Of a stretch of DNA of 64,000 nt, positions 12,977 to 24,753 are shown in pieces (positions within the stretch are counted from its first letter, which is position 1; each line of letters starts with the position of its first letter). This DNA is from Ostrinia nubilalis (taxonomy: Eukaryota > Arthropoda > Insecta > Lepidoptera > Crambidae). Location of the stretch: assembly GCF_963855985.1 (NCBI RefSeq), contig NC_087096.1, positions 3,100,001 to 3,164,000 on the forward strand, written 5' to 3'. Below the pieces are notes generated by a model. It was not told the DNA's origin. It did not search any database and worked only from the letters and a program-made list of their open reading frames with translations. The position numbers and the translations under genes were made by a program.

Positions 12977-13950
12977 TCTTTATAGATTAAGTAATGTCTG
13001 AGGCGTTTTAATAATCTTTTAATTTTGTCACTGCTGTTTTAATTAGATTTTTTTTAATCCAAATTACGTTGTAACTTGCTTACTTCCGCTAAGTGGATTA
13101 CCTACAATCTCAGAATACAGAACAAACCAGAAGGAGTGTTCGATAACATTTCTACGCGGCAACTTGTGTCCAAAATACTTCCCCTCCCGCGCCCCTCTAC
13201 CCCCTATAGTGTTACTAGCGCCGTGTGACACCCCCATTTTCGGGGTAAAATTATGTAATTTTTTAATGAGATGTTAAACAAGTAAAAAATAAGTAAGTGA
13301 AATAAGTACACACGGACGGCCACAGTATATTAACTATCCATTTCCGTTTTTGCTCTCGCTCTCATCAAATGGTGATTCTTTGCGATAGAACGAGACGACA
13401 TGACTGGCCATAGGCATAGATAGTACCTACCTACCTATGAATTTAATTTTTACTCCGAAGTAACTAAGTGTAGATGATTATTTATTTCTATTAAATAGTG
13501 TAATATACTACATGTAGGTATAATATGTTATTTAAAAGTCAATTACAAAAGTCGAATATAAATTTTAGAATGCCAAGTAAAACAAAAAATAAACTTAAGG
13601 TTCTTTATTATGTAAACATATCGACAACAAAACATTTGTTTACGGCGCAGTAGTGCTTTTAGTTTAACTTTTCTTGGAGTCAAAAACAGAATCCAAATCA
13701 AAAACATCACCAATACTTGAATTTGATTGCGAGGCAACTCTGGCTGTGTATCCTGAAAGAAAATCAGAGTAAGTATGTAAGCAATAATTAATTACTTAAA
13801 ATTATTATTAAATATACAAATATTGCTGCTGCTGATCTGTTGATACCAATGCCTTACTTTTGAATAAATGGGAAAGTATGAAATTCACGATAGTAATTTA
13901 TTATCTCCTCATTATTTAGGGAGTAGGTAATATTATAAATTAATTCAAAT
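12977..13950. other. No gene recognised
   Basis: A C-rich patch at about 13180-13235 and an otherwise AT-rich sequence. No exon-like frame is seen. Confidence 0.5.
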
Positions 13951-13954
13951 ATTA

Positions 13955-14035
13955 AAATCAAATCAAAATCAAAAATATTTATTCAGATTAGACCACAAGT
14001 GGCACTTATAATTTAATTAATCAGGTTGTCATATT
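13955..14035 (-). repeat. Retrotransposon 3' tail (AAATCAAAATC type)
   Basis: ATCAAATCAAAATCAAAAAT followed by ATTTATTCAGATTAGA is the reversed end of a common lepidopteran non-LTR element whose tail is a short T-rich repeat. Only the tail portion is evident. Confidence 0.4.
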
Positions 14036-14076
14036 GTCATGGATGAAAATACACTAAAAACTAATTAAAACAATAA

Positions 14077-14230
14077 GGATGGGGAAAATATTCCATTATT
14101 CTGTGGTAACGCTAACAAAATTAACGCGTGAATTTTTTATAGACAAATGTAATTCAATATAAAAAAGTAGGGTAAAATATTCCGTTGACCTGTGGCAACA
14201 CTTACAAAATACAACCGTGATTTTTTTTGA
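14077..14230. repeat. Two diverged direct repeats, about 64 bp each
   Basis: Copies at 14077-14140 and 14165-14230 share the order GGG-AAAATATTCC, CTGTGG-AAC, ACAAAAT and CGTGA followed by a T run. They are offset by about 89 bases. The unit is not otherwise recognised. Confidence 0.5.
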
Positions 14231-14524
14231 AAATTATTATTTAATTAAAATGAATTGGAAATGTGCTACTTACGGATAAAACATGATCCCATGCACTTTC
14301 TTCGTAATTCCAGTAGCATTCTTACATGTTGGAACGGCACAAGACGGCATAATTTAATTATAAAGTGTCAATCTGACGGATATGTAAACAATGCGCGCGC
14401 CGGCCATTGACTAATTGCTCTAAAGTCAAATTAGTGCGTTTTGGAGTAATTTATATGAATACACATTTACGCCCGTTGACGGTTTCTGGTTTGTTCCGTA
14501 TTCTGAGCCTACAATATGGAGTAA

Positions 14525-14716
14525 TACCCGTTTTCACCATCAATCCGTAATTTTTAAGTGAATCCTACTGACAACGCCATTCTTGTGGCGGAGTTTTGGG
14601 CTGACGCTGTGTAGGTTTGTTGTCGACACGACAAGAAAGAAATGGTAACACATAACATGATTTTTTTTTTGCATAGGGGTCACTTAAAAATTAGGGATCG
14701 ATGGTGAAAACGGGCA
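14525..14716. mobile_element. MITE family T, copy 1 (192 bp)
   Basis: The ends are inverted: TACCCGTTTTCACCATCAAT at the left and the complement of TGCCCGTTTTCACCATCGAT at the right, extending into CCxTAATTTTTAAGTGA. A second copy with the same ends and a different, shorter core lies at 23875. No clear target duplication is seen here. It has no coding sequence. Confidence 0.7.
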
Positions 14717-15084
14717 TAGATAGATAATTATTTTATAACAAAACCTACTAATTTGTGCGTGTTAGGTGTTTTTTAATATAAAGATTACTTAGTTAGAATG
14801 TCATTAGATAATACTGACAACCCCTAAACGCCCTAAAGGCTAGTACAATTAAACGCAAACAGTTGCTAAGCTATAAAATGAATGCATTCTCTCCGTCTTC
14901 CGGATCTATACTTAGTTAATCAAACCACTGAAACGCTCATACGTTAGAATTCAAAGGTCTAGTTTATCATAGTGGCTCACGATCCTATTAACGGTTGCAG
15001 CTCAGTGGATGCATAAATATGAAAAAATAATTAGCATAACCACTGCGTCTGTGCGCGTATTGTGTCAGAAGGGCCTAAGGGCTA

Positions 15085-15272
15085 CCGCAAAGAGAATCAA
15101 ACTATCCAATGTATTTACCGACCGATACGACCTGCAAGCTTTCAAAAAGAGAGCGTATCTTCACCTTAAAGGCCGGCAACGCACCTGTAACGCCCCTGGG
15201 ACTACGGGTGCCTATGGGCGACGGTAATCACTTACCATCAGGTGATCCGTTTGCTCGTTTGCCTCCTGTCAT
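15085..15272 (+). mobile_element. Non-LTR retrotransposon 3' end (family 1)
   Basis: The frame reads DRYDLQAFKKRAYLHLKGRQ followed by RTCNAPG, the usual C-terminus of a common lepidopteran non-LTR reverse transcriptase. It continues into the 3' block GGCGACGGTAATCACTTACC ... TCAGGTGATCCGTTTGCTCG. The same terminus flanks the insertion at 58440-60640. Everything upstream of the last hundred or so codons is missing or unrecognisable. Confidence 0.75.
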
Positions 15273-15419
15273 TTAATTATTGATTACAATGAAAGTATTG
15301 TCATCATTATCTCTTCACTGCAGAACACGACTCTACATTTTAACAGAGGCAAATGGAATATTGGCCTGACCAGACGGTCAGGATGGGGTTAGAGTTATTT
15401 TATAGAGGGGGTTAAATAA

Positions 15420-16330
15420 GTTAAAAGCATTCGCCACGTAGCAGACCCCAGCCTTGTCAGGACAGTCTATGTAGCCCTCTGCCAGTCACTTTTGATTTAT
15501 TGCATAACCTCTTGGGGAGGTGCCTGCAAGACTGTCCTGATAAAGCTGGAACGAGCTCAAAGGGCCATCCTTAAAATTTGCACCTTCAAACCGCTGCTTT
15601 TCCCGACGTATGAGCTCTTCCAATACTGCCAAGTTTTAACCGTCCGCCAACTCTTCATCTTGTATATTGTCTTAAAACAACACCATCTAGCAAATTTCGA
15701 TCCCTCTGTTGTCCGACGAAATCACCTGGTAGTTCCCTCTTCTTCTTTTAAAACTTACTTCTCTCATCGCTTCTACTGTTTCTTGGGTCCTTCTTTGTAT
15801 AATGCTCTTCACCATAATTTAGATCTCCACTCCTTGCCAAAATTTTATTGTAAGTACAAGGTCTCAAATTACTTGCAATCCTTGACGTATGCTGAAACGG
15901 AAAACCTGCTTCAACCAATTAGGTAACTGTAATATGGGCAGATGGTTCATTACTAACACACACGCACACTCACTCACATACACCTACATTCTCACTCACA
16001 TACACTCACACTTACATACACCTACACTCACATACACTCACACTCTCATTACACTCACTCTCACATCACTTACACTTCACCTTATACACACTCTCTTTCA
16101 ATACTCGTCTAGTTTTTGTCTAGTTTTAAAATAACTTTAATAAATTCTATGTGCTCCGGCCATTATCGAGAGAGGAGAGTACTGGCGCTCTGTAGTACAG
16201 GCTTCTCGCCTAGTTCAGACTCCAGTTCTCTCACAATCTTACCCTGTTCAATTAGTACATAGCAATTTGTGTTTCACTGTATTATTGGATTGTGAAAGAA
16301 AGAAATAAATGCTTTTTTTTTTTTTTATTA
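15420..16330 (+). pseudogene. Non-LTR retrotransposon, C-terminal RT fragment and 3' UTR (family 2)
   Basis: A frame open from about 15430 to a TAA at 15924-15926 reads ADPSLVRTVYVALCQSLLIY, then CITSWGGACKTVLIKLERAQ, then RAILKICTF. This layout (short helix, Y-C-x3-W-G-G, then LERAQRAILK) is typical of the region C-terminal to the reverse transcriptase in jockey/CR1-type elements. The palm, with its Y/F-A-D-D box, and the endonuclease are absent, so the copy is 5'-truncated. The 3' UTR holds an ACACTC/ATACAC microsatellite at 15955-16095 and ends in an A/T-rich tail with AATAAATGC at about 16305. It is a different family from the intact one at 58.6 kb. Confidence 0.75.
15955..16095 (+). repeat. 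Microsatellite (ACACTC/ATACAC type)
   Basis: Irregular repeats of CACTCACATACA units lie within the 3' UTR of the family 2 retrotransposon fragment. Confidence 0.8.
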
Positions 16331-16584
16331 AGACTCCTTAAAATAGGATGCAGTATGGAATCCGTACAGTACCCATTTATTGTTGATGGCATGGTAACCC
16401 TAAGCATAAAGTCTATCAGTCACGACTGGCAACATTGTGCTCGTTAGCGGATTCTTATCTGGTGTAATGGCAACACTCGCCGTTAGAGCAGACTCAACCC
16501 AAATAAATAAGCCAGCATTAAAGGTTGAAAATACGAGCATATTTGTATAATACAAGAATAGAAAAAACTCGTTGAATTGGGGTT

Positions 16585-16815
16585 CACAACAGCATTGTCG
16601 ACATTCCACCAGCTCGCACTAAGCGTTTCGCTCTTTTATAGTTCGAACAGCTAGTGACTGGAATTCACTCCTTGCTTCTGTCTTTCCCTTGCCTCTTCTT
16701 CTTTAAGGCAGGTGATTAGGCACTTACAGGGCAGGACTCGTACCATCCTAGACAATGCATCTCACTTGACTTCAGGTGCAATTGCAGCCAAATACCTGCT
16801 TTGTGCTGTATAAAA
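16585..16815 (+). pseudogene. Non-LTR retrotransposon 3' end (family 3, same as 58.6 kb RT)
   Basis: The frame reads SIVDIPPARTKRF, then after a small break RTASDWNSLLASVFP. These match the C-terminus of the intact reverse transcriptase at 58632-60521 (VDIPPARTKRF and RTARDWNSLPAAVFP). The shared 3' UTR follows (GGTGCAATTGCAGCCAAATA ... CCTGCTTTGT), ending in an A run near 16813. It is a short, frameshifted, older copy in the plus orientation. Confidence 0.75.
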
Positions 16816-19800
16816 AAAAATCTTTAGTTTGGCCGAAACCATGTCAAAACTGTGAGGCTAATGTGTTTTAGTCTGCGAGTGGTTGTTACGTAGCGTCCAA
16901 TTTTCATTCAGTTATCAGCTATTTTTAAGCTGTGGTGGCTGTCCCTGCCATGCTGTGGGACAGGTGCGCTTAAACGATTGTCCCGGTGATTTGTTAGTAA
17001 GCCTGATGGATTGGGAGCAAACTCGAGCTGATCTCTAATGTGTCGGGAGTAAGCTTTCTGACGGTTATTTAATAGCTTTGTTAATTTTCTAAGTAGAGGG
17101 TCTACTTTGCAAAGCTATGTTCGATATTCATTTTACATACACGTACTCTACAGTGAGTGAGAGATTGGCAATGATGAACTTATAAATGTAAAAGTTTTGC
17201 TGTGGAGTATAATCTCAAGTATATCAGTGTTAATTTTAGACTGGCAATGATCCTACGAATTAATTATGCTGAAGTCCACAGAATGTGAGTGAACCCCTAA
17301 GGATCTCCAAATACTACCAAAGAGGAGGGACTAAGTGTAGGACTTAGTTTTGGAAGCTTCAATTCACGGTTGTATTAATATAAATTCACCTATTATTAGT
17401 AAAAAAATCTCAAGTAGGTAAACTATGATTTTTCAGAAGTGTTGTAGATCCTTAACAACATCATTTCATTCCAGGTGCTATATGTATAAATAATATACCA
17501 TAGTGTCAGGCTGGCGGAGCCTATAGGCTCAGAAGAACTGCATTATGCGTATTCGATTCACAAGCAAAGCATTGAGCTTGTTCATCTCTAATCTCTACCA
17601 TCTCCGGGACCTCCTTTGATTGTTCCGTATCGTGTTCGTGATTGTTCCGTTGTTCTGTTCCGTGGTAATGTCCCGCGACAATACGCCACGGAAGTTCTCG
17701 CCAATTATTGGCCGCGTTAACAAACATCTGAATACATTACACACAATATATTCTGGTGCAGTACATGGGCCCTAGTTATGATTGCCATAGCTAAGGACTT
17801 CAATGACTTTCTCCTTTATGTAATGCAATATGAATCCACCAAGAAATAAATCTTCTTTTTGCCTCGGTATTACATAGAAGTTTTAGTAACTTTAGTTTTC
17901 TTGTCATACCGAATCTTCAAATGCGATAAGAATACTTTTGAATATTATTCTTATCCCAAACTAGGAAGTGACGACGTTTGCCTTAGAAAGTCGTTAAATG
18001 TTTTCCATTTTATTCATCAAAAGCAGCTTCTTTGGATTAAACATATGTAAATAATATATAAATTAATTAATCAATCTTTGGACAATTTCACACAGCGCCA
18101 GCTAGCCCCAAAGTAAGCAACTTAATGCTTGTGTTTATGGGTGCTAGCTTAACGAATATACTACTAACATACTTTTTTTTAATACATACCATAGTAACAC
18201 CCAGACCCGTCTCTTTGTAGAATACTTTCACATTGACTACAATATATTTATAAGTGTCTTTCAGCTTCTGCTTTGTGCTTCTGTGCTCTTACACAGGAAG
18301 CACTCGCGCTCGCGTTCCTAAACGCTTACAGATCATGAAATGTGAATAAAAATGTCTCAAGTCCGTACATTAAGTACCCCTTATCTCGCCTGTATTCACG
18401 AGATAGCATCGAGATCGTCACAATAACGGCCCGCGCTAATAGGTACTGCACTAATTCTACATGAACTCAAAAGAAGATTATGAGGAAGAAGAATTCTTAA
18501 TACTCTAATGCGGTCGGTACACCACCTGAAATCAGTTTTTACAACCCATATGGAAAGAAACCTCATCATAATAAGTACCTGAGGTGTAATCGTATAGTGA
18601 ATAACTAAAAAAAGTCTTAAAATAAAACCTTTGGTACAAACAGATACAGACTTATAAATACCTTATTAAAAAATATGTAAAAGTTAAGATCCTCTATCAA
18701 ATTAATGTAACAAATTCACATTGACCTAAAATGAGAAATCCTTAACAAATCAATTACTCATTATCAATGTTGAAAGTGGATTTACATGCCGCTAAGCTCC
18801 GCAAAGAGTTCGATGTCCAATCAAAGAGCGCCAATTAGGGTTTTTTCGCGCACATCCAATGAGCGTCCATTAATTTCTCGACGTGATGCATTTGCCAATT
18901 ATTTATGTTCGGGTGACACACAGTGCCGTGAGAGAGCGAGAGCGGATTCGTATGTTTTTCACTATAAATATAAAGAAAACAAAAATAAATACACATAAAG
19001 ACAAACAAGCCTGCCACGTAGCACATAAAAAGGTACTAAAAACCTGCACTCAAAATCAAGACATAAGTGAACCCCTAATTTGTGTCCAAAACTCTTGTAT
19101 TTATATGCGCTACTTTATTAGACTCTTGGTAGACATGCCTCTAACTCCAAACACAAACTATACGAGTATTTAGCGGAACTCAGAAGTACGTAGTAGCCGT
19201 ACGTAAACGTAACGTAGTTAAACGATGTAATTTCAGAGTTTACCGATTTTCAGCAGAACAGGGCTCACTCTGATGTAGCCAGTCACAAAAAACAGATATT
19301 GTCTTGTCTTACAAGACAGACTTACCACACTGTTTTAGGCCACACAGTTTATGTTACTAGGGTTGCATTATTACTATTAATTTTTAAAAGACGATTTACA
19401 AAACTAAGTCGCGTGCGCTCGGCATGTAAACGCAATCTTACTGACGACGGTGCAATGTCGCCAGTAATTAACCACACTTAACGACCTTAGCAAACAATAC
19501 TGGTGCACTGCAAAAAAGGATATTATATAGAAAAACCTAGAGCTAAAGATTGTGACTAATCTCAAACATTTGAAGTGTGATTTATATTCTCAACGCATCT
19601 TGTGTTGGCGCCATGTCCTCATTCTACCTTCACAGTCAAGTGGTCTAAATTGTGAAAATGAAGCCTGAAAACCCATTTTTAACCACTTTTCTATAACAAC
19701 GATAGGTACATAGTTTCAGTTACGAAATAAAGAATCATGTGAACATTTCTGTTTTTGCATCGCCAAAACTGGATACAAAGTTAAATGAAAGATACAGTTT

Positions 19801-20022
19801 AACTGAATGAATTATTTATTTGAAAAACTAAAAACTTCGTCTGACTGAACTGAAAATCGAAAATCTAATTTTTTATAGCAATCGGGAAAACGACAACCTT
19901 GCTTTAAACCGACCTACTGTTGGTGTATGACCATAATTTATAAAAAATGGTATTCAGAAAGCTTTGAGTTCATAAATGTAATTTTTACTTGCTAAAAATG
20001 GAACAAAAATGTAAAGTGTTAT
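16816..20022. other. No gene recognised; one odd minus-strand ORF
   Basis: The only frame worth noting is a minus-strand 68-codon frame at 17521-17727. It contains DEQAQCFACESNTH and several CGGAACA-like repeats in its DNA, and it lies beside a 14-bp palindrome (GAGCCTATAGGCTC, about 17518-17531). There is no splice or homology support. The rest is AT-rich with scattered GC patches (18280-18330, 18790-18950). Confidence 0.45.
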
Positions 20023-20187
20023 TCACACACAGACTGCTATCACACTCGTAAGAAACAGTAGTCGTGTTGAGAGATCAAGACGTGTATCGTCAAAATCTGT
20101 GTTGTCGTGAGAATACGTACGCGTCGACAACTTGATTCGCGACATGCTTTGGCTGCTACAAATCTTGATATTTACAATGTCAAGCTC
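20023..20187 (-). other. Candidate terminal exon (minus)
   Basis: On the minus strand a long pyrimidine tract ending in TTTATCCAG abuts GAGCTTGAC, a strong acceptor. The frame after it runs 54 codons to a TGA at 20023-20025. It begins ELDIVNIKIC and ends with a hydrophobic tail, STRLLFLTSVIAVCV, of the kind seen in GPI-anchored or tail-anchored proteins. The same frame also opens upstream to an ATG at 20241 with a hydrophobic leader. I do not recognise the protein; chance remains likely. Confidence 0.2.
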
Positions 20188-20343
20188 CTGGATAAATGTT
20201 GGCAAAAGAAAGAAAAACAGGCATTCAGTAACAAGAGCCATCCCCTTTTCAGGCGTAGTACCTGAATGGTGCGAAGCTTAGCTTAACAAATTAGTCAGTA
20301 CTGCAATATTTTAAATGTAGAACACTCAACTGCTCTCTACATT

Positions 20344-20454
20344 AAGGCTGGGTTGCACCATCTTACTTTAACTTTGACAAACGTCAAAAATCTGTCAAAA
20401 TCGATACAAAAAGCACCGGTTATCGTCAAAGTTGGGTGGTGCAACCCAGCCTAA
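20344..20454. mobile_element. MITE family G, copy 1
   Basis: The ends are inverted: AGGCTGGGTTGCACCATCTT at the left and GGTGGTGCAACCCAGCCT at the right, bounded by TA-containing sequence. The core has GACAAACGTCAAAAATCTGT. Copies lie at 36095, 41358 and 48638. It is a non-coding element of about 110 bp. Confidence 0.8.
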
Positions 20455-23293
20455 GAATACACGAAAGTCTTATCTCTAGTAGAGCAAAGGCGATATCGTT
20501 TTCTTAGTAGCTTGCCCATTCTATATGGCTTCTGGCCAAATCAAAAGTTGAGATTGTGACCACAAACTATGTACATTATATTGCATAAGTTACTTGTACT
20601 ACTGTAGAAAGTATAAATTGTCTAAAACATTCAGATAATAAGTTCAAATTGATAATAATTGCATCTGATACGCGATAAACTACGTATTTAATCCTTTCCC
20701 AACGTCAACAAACAGAACAAAAATTACACCGCACTTATCTGAAATGCAAACAGCGTTTAAACCATTTCATTGCGAGATTTCGCCCGTAATCTATGCTGTA
20801 TCAAAATAAAGTCCTCCGCTGATATAATGCTATGAAATTTACAGTCCGGTACACCATACTTATGTCAGAGTAAACACTATAATTTAATATGGAACGACAC
20901 AATAAACTGGCCTGCCTTTGATATGCTAACGCTATCGTGGAATGCTAAGTATTATTTACGTAAACACCACCGGCTTACGCTCGTTTTGTATTTTAAATAT
21001 TTAAATTCACTCTCTAAGTGAAACGGAATTATCTTTGTTGGGTCCGGTAGATTAAAAGAAAAGTATTTTTCATTGTATCATATAAAAACCATTAACGATA
21101 CATAATTATTGGGAATTTTAAGGCCTGCCTGTTTTGACTGTTGAACGTCTTACATAATGACGACTAAAGAAGATGGAAAATTACGAATTAGTTAAATTAT
21201 TTGACGACTGATTAATTTAACTACGAATGTGGAAGTGTAATGAAAATGAAAATTCACTTTTATTACTCTTATAGCGTTAACTCTTTAAATTTTAAAGTGG
21301 CAGATTTCTTTCGCCACAAACACTTACGAACAAATCGACTGCGTTGTGCTGCGTAACGGTGTCGAGTTGTTGGGTCTAGAATTTTACTTCAAATTGGCAT
21401 TTACAAGTAACATTAAATGATAAACTTATTTTGATGTCCCGCTTTTCTTTCAAAAATACTCCCCTTGCGCTTACTCGTCTGCCATGCGCGCACGCAGCGC
21501 TCGATTTACGCGCGGATAGTGACACGACGGATCAGCGCGGACGTAAATCTTCGGATCAAGTCGGCCGATTATGCGGATTTGTCACGCGAGCAGTTCGTGT
21601 GGCTTCTGTACGTTGGTTGGCATAAACGTCTGGAGCATCCAGATTCTTCAAACTCCATTTTTATCTTCCTCAAGTTCCATACTTTTTAATCTGATAGTAT
21701 TAATGCAATCTTGAAATCAAATTGACACCTTATAGTTATTAATATTGTGATCGTAGTGAATTTATATTTAATACCAATGTGATGTTTGCATTTAAATTCA
21801 ACGTGTTTAATAATTTTATAAAAAACATATACTGGAATTTTTTGTACTTTCGTCGAAGTTGGAGAATTAATTAATTGTTCCAAGCTTAGCACAACTTTTC
21901 TGAACGTGTGCCATGCTTATCTTAGTATCAAGTGACGTAGTATCTTACGGTCCCCTTTCGCACTACTAGTAAGTACTTATTGAAATATTTGCGGAAACAA
22001 AGAAGACACAACCTTCTACAAAGACCTCAAGCATTTACAGTTGAACATCGCAATACACAATTTAATTGCAAAACGCACTTATGACAATTAAATAAAATAA
22101 CAGGCCACAATTCTTATCTTGATATGCCATCTTCCGTACTTAGGTGTCATTTATATCAGGATGTCATACAAGATTCTAGTGCAATACATTCATGTAATGT
22201 CATACAAAAACGAATATCTGTCCACACCAGCTGCCGGATGCGCCGGCGCATACATATGCCGCGCCCCGGCATCTCCTGTATTTCCTATCATAATATATGA
22301 TACGGTTTTTCTGCAATCTCAGGAGCCCTATCAATTTCCTGATGCGACAAATGTGTAGCTATTTACACAATTCATGAGTGATGGATAAATTATGATAGTA
22401 GAATGACTTGTACATATGCTCTTTTAATACCAACTATCTGATGAATTTGATTCAAATCTACAGTCACTATTGCAGCACACAATATTGCATACTTACATGT
22501 ATATGAATTCACTATTTCACTTGAAAAAAAAAGAATGCCTCAATCAAGACATGAATCCACAACTTTTCAACTACTAGACGACTGATCTGACCACTGAGCT
22601 AAGACATTGGTAAGTCTTAGTAAGTCTGAGAAATGTTTTGAAATGTAATACTTTGAGTCAGTATCGTTTCTTTACCTACTACGTAGAGATTACACCACCT
22701 GAAAACTCATTATTTTATAGATCCTACTCTTTACTCAACACTATTTCATTTTCTCTACTTTTTTAAATTGTTCCACCAATTATCTCCAGCAATACTGGAT
22801 TAAAAAATTAATTTATCACTAAAACTGAAATACAATGTAACTAAATGAAAACATTATCGCGTCCCACAAAACATGAAGTAGTGACGTCGATTAAACCATT
22901 ATCAGCCAATTGATCATTTCTTGCCATAGCTCTAATGCCCAAATATGGTCATAAGGCAACATTAGGCGTATCGATCGCGCAGTGTTTCACTTCGGTACTG
23001 AGCTACGCTTAGGACTCCAATTAAGGACATAAGTGCACTAATTTATTAGTATTGGTCTGATACAAGGTCGTTTGGATAATTGTTCTCTTTTTTGTGTGCT
23101 TAGTTAGTGCGTAGCTCGGTAAGAACAGCCAGGATAATTTGAACACACGCTGATATGATAGGCGGCTGCAGTATTGTAGTAATACCTAAGAAGTAATTAC
23201 ATACGATATTTTTTAAACTTACTGAAAAATGTTGGATTAGTCAGTATCTAAAGTCATGGCCAATACTGCTGAAACAAACGGGCTAGAATGAGA
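20455..23293. other. No gene recognised; GC patch at 21460-21640
   Basis: AT-rich with one GC-rich island at about 21460-21640. Two overlapping frames cross the island and one includes SADYADLSREQFVWLLYVGW; neither has motif or splice support. A second GC patch at 22225-22275 contains GCCGGATGCGCCGGCGCATA, a near-palindrome. Confidence 0.45.
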
Positions 23294-23333
23294 TAAAAAT
23301 TACATAAAAATTACATAAAAATTACATAAAAAT
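23294..23333. repeat. Minisatellite, 11-bp unit
   Basis: About three and a half tandem copies of AAAAATTACAT are nearly perfect. Confidence 0.85.
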
Positions 23334-23458
23334 ATTCAAAGTCCATGGAAAACTAGCTACCTACAAAGGAAAAGCTTATAGCCTCATGTGAGCTTATTAG
23401 TACACAACTAAAACCATCTCATGAATAAATCAAAGTTGTTGTTGATAGATTCTTGTGT

Positions 23459-23578
23459 TTAATACGTGGTTGCAATGGCATGTCCAATATTGTCCAATTC
23501 GTGCTGGCTCATTCCTTCAGGCTGCGGAACAGCACCATACGTGGGCAGCATGAGCAGAGCACAGCTTGTCAACAAAAA
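23459..23578 (-). other. Candidate terminal exon (minus)
   Basis: On the minus strand CCGTCACAG precedes a frame of 39 codons ending in TAA at 23459-23461. It reads FLLTSCALLMLPTYGA, which looks like a signal peptide, then VPQPEGMSQHELDNIGHA. The patch is GC-richer than its surroundings. A competing frame upstream (FCPAFEALLPVTVFVDKL) is also open, so the frame is uncertain. I do not recognise the product. Confidence 0.2.
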
Positions 23579-23874
23579 CTGTGACGGGCAGCAATGCTTC
23601 GAATGCCGGACAGAATCAACTATACGCCCGTTTTAACCGCCTAAGTTACGAGTGCGAAATATGTCTCAGTTTTTCAATTCGTTAAACTCGTCGGTTGTAA
23701 ATCGCCTTTTTTGCGGCCGAGACATAAAGCCGCCTTAAAAGTTTAAAGGTAAATCTATTGGTTACGGTTTGTTAATTATCGGATAGACTTATTTGGATTT
23801 CAGTTTATTACGAGACTTCTTTGATATCAATTTTCTCCTATTTTAATCTAACGTGCACCTACCTATTAGTCTAA

Positions 23875-23989
23875 TGCCCGTTTTCACCATCAATCCCTAA
23901 ATTTTAAGTGACCCCTATAAAAACAAATTTCATATTATTTGTTACCATAGTGTCACTTAAAAATTAGGGACTGATGGTGAAAACGGGCA
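23875..23989. mobile_element. MITE family T, copy 2 (115 bp, 9-bp target duplication)
   Basis: TGCCCGTTTTCACCATCAAT and its inverted partner end the element. The flanks carry a perfect 9-bp direct repeat, TTAGTCTAA, at 23866-23874 and 23990-23998. Nine-base duplications are typical of Mutator-like transposons, although an 8-bp duplication plus a shared T cannot be excluded. It is non-coding. Confidence 0.8.
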
Positions 23990-23998
23990 TTAGTCTAA

Positions 23999-24753
23999 TT
24001 TTTTTAGTGAATCTCTCATAAGTAGCAATTAGATAGACAGAAGTAGGAATAAAAGTTTAATAGTTCAAATAAATTACATAAATTATATTACATTAAATAC
24101 CTCGTTGAGGATAAAAATTATTCCTTCCGGATATATTCAATATTCAAATATTAAAAAAGTACACAAGGAAATATTTTATTTATAGCACATGAGAAAAACA
24201 CTATAATACCTACAGGGGAACACCTTAAGAAGCGTGAAAGTTATTCATGTATGTATTTTATTAATTTATTACTTCCCTAATAACTTATTCTACTATACGT
24301 CGATGCCCCACGGCATAAAGTTTTTTTATTTGTGCATAAAAAGTTTTGATTACATACAACATATTTTTATAAACGCAATAGGTACTTTGATGCTGTATTT
24401 GAATACTACAATGTGGCCGTGAAATTACCATTTGCATATAAAATTCAAATTGCCGGATCAGCTGTGACGATTTTATGGGGTATTTTTTCCATCGTCTCAC
24501 AGAAAAAGTCGTTGCATTTTAGAGTCAGCCCTTCCAAGTTTGTATTTTGTAAAAGAAGTTAAATGCTTATATCACATGAGTTTATTGTCGTCAGTCGGAA
24601 ATTACCCCCCAAAAGCAAGCTATTATTTTAAAGTAGATAAAACAATTATAGCTGTTTTTGTGGCTCTCTGAAAGCAATTGTTAGATTAAAACCTTGAAAA
24701 CCTACAATTTACAGGCACTGTTTGGTCTATCGTAAAATCTTAATATTAATGTA
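23999..24753. other. No gene recognised
   Basis: AT-rich; opposite-strand frames at 24234-24500 show no motif. Confidence 0.5.

Noticed and set aside
15955..16095. CRISPR-like or satellite array
   Set aside because: It is an irregular microsatellite inside a retrotransposon 3' UTR, with no spacers and no fixed period.
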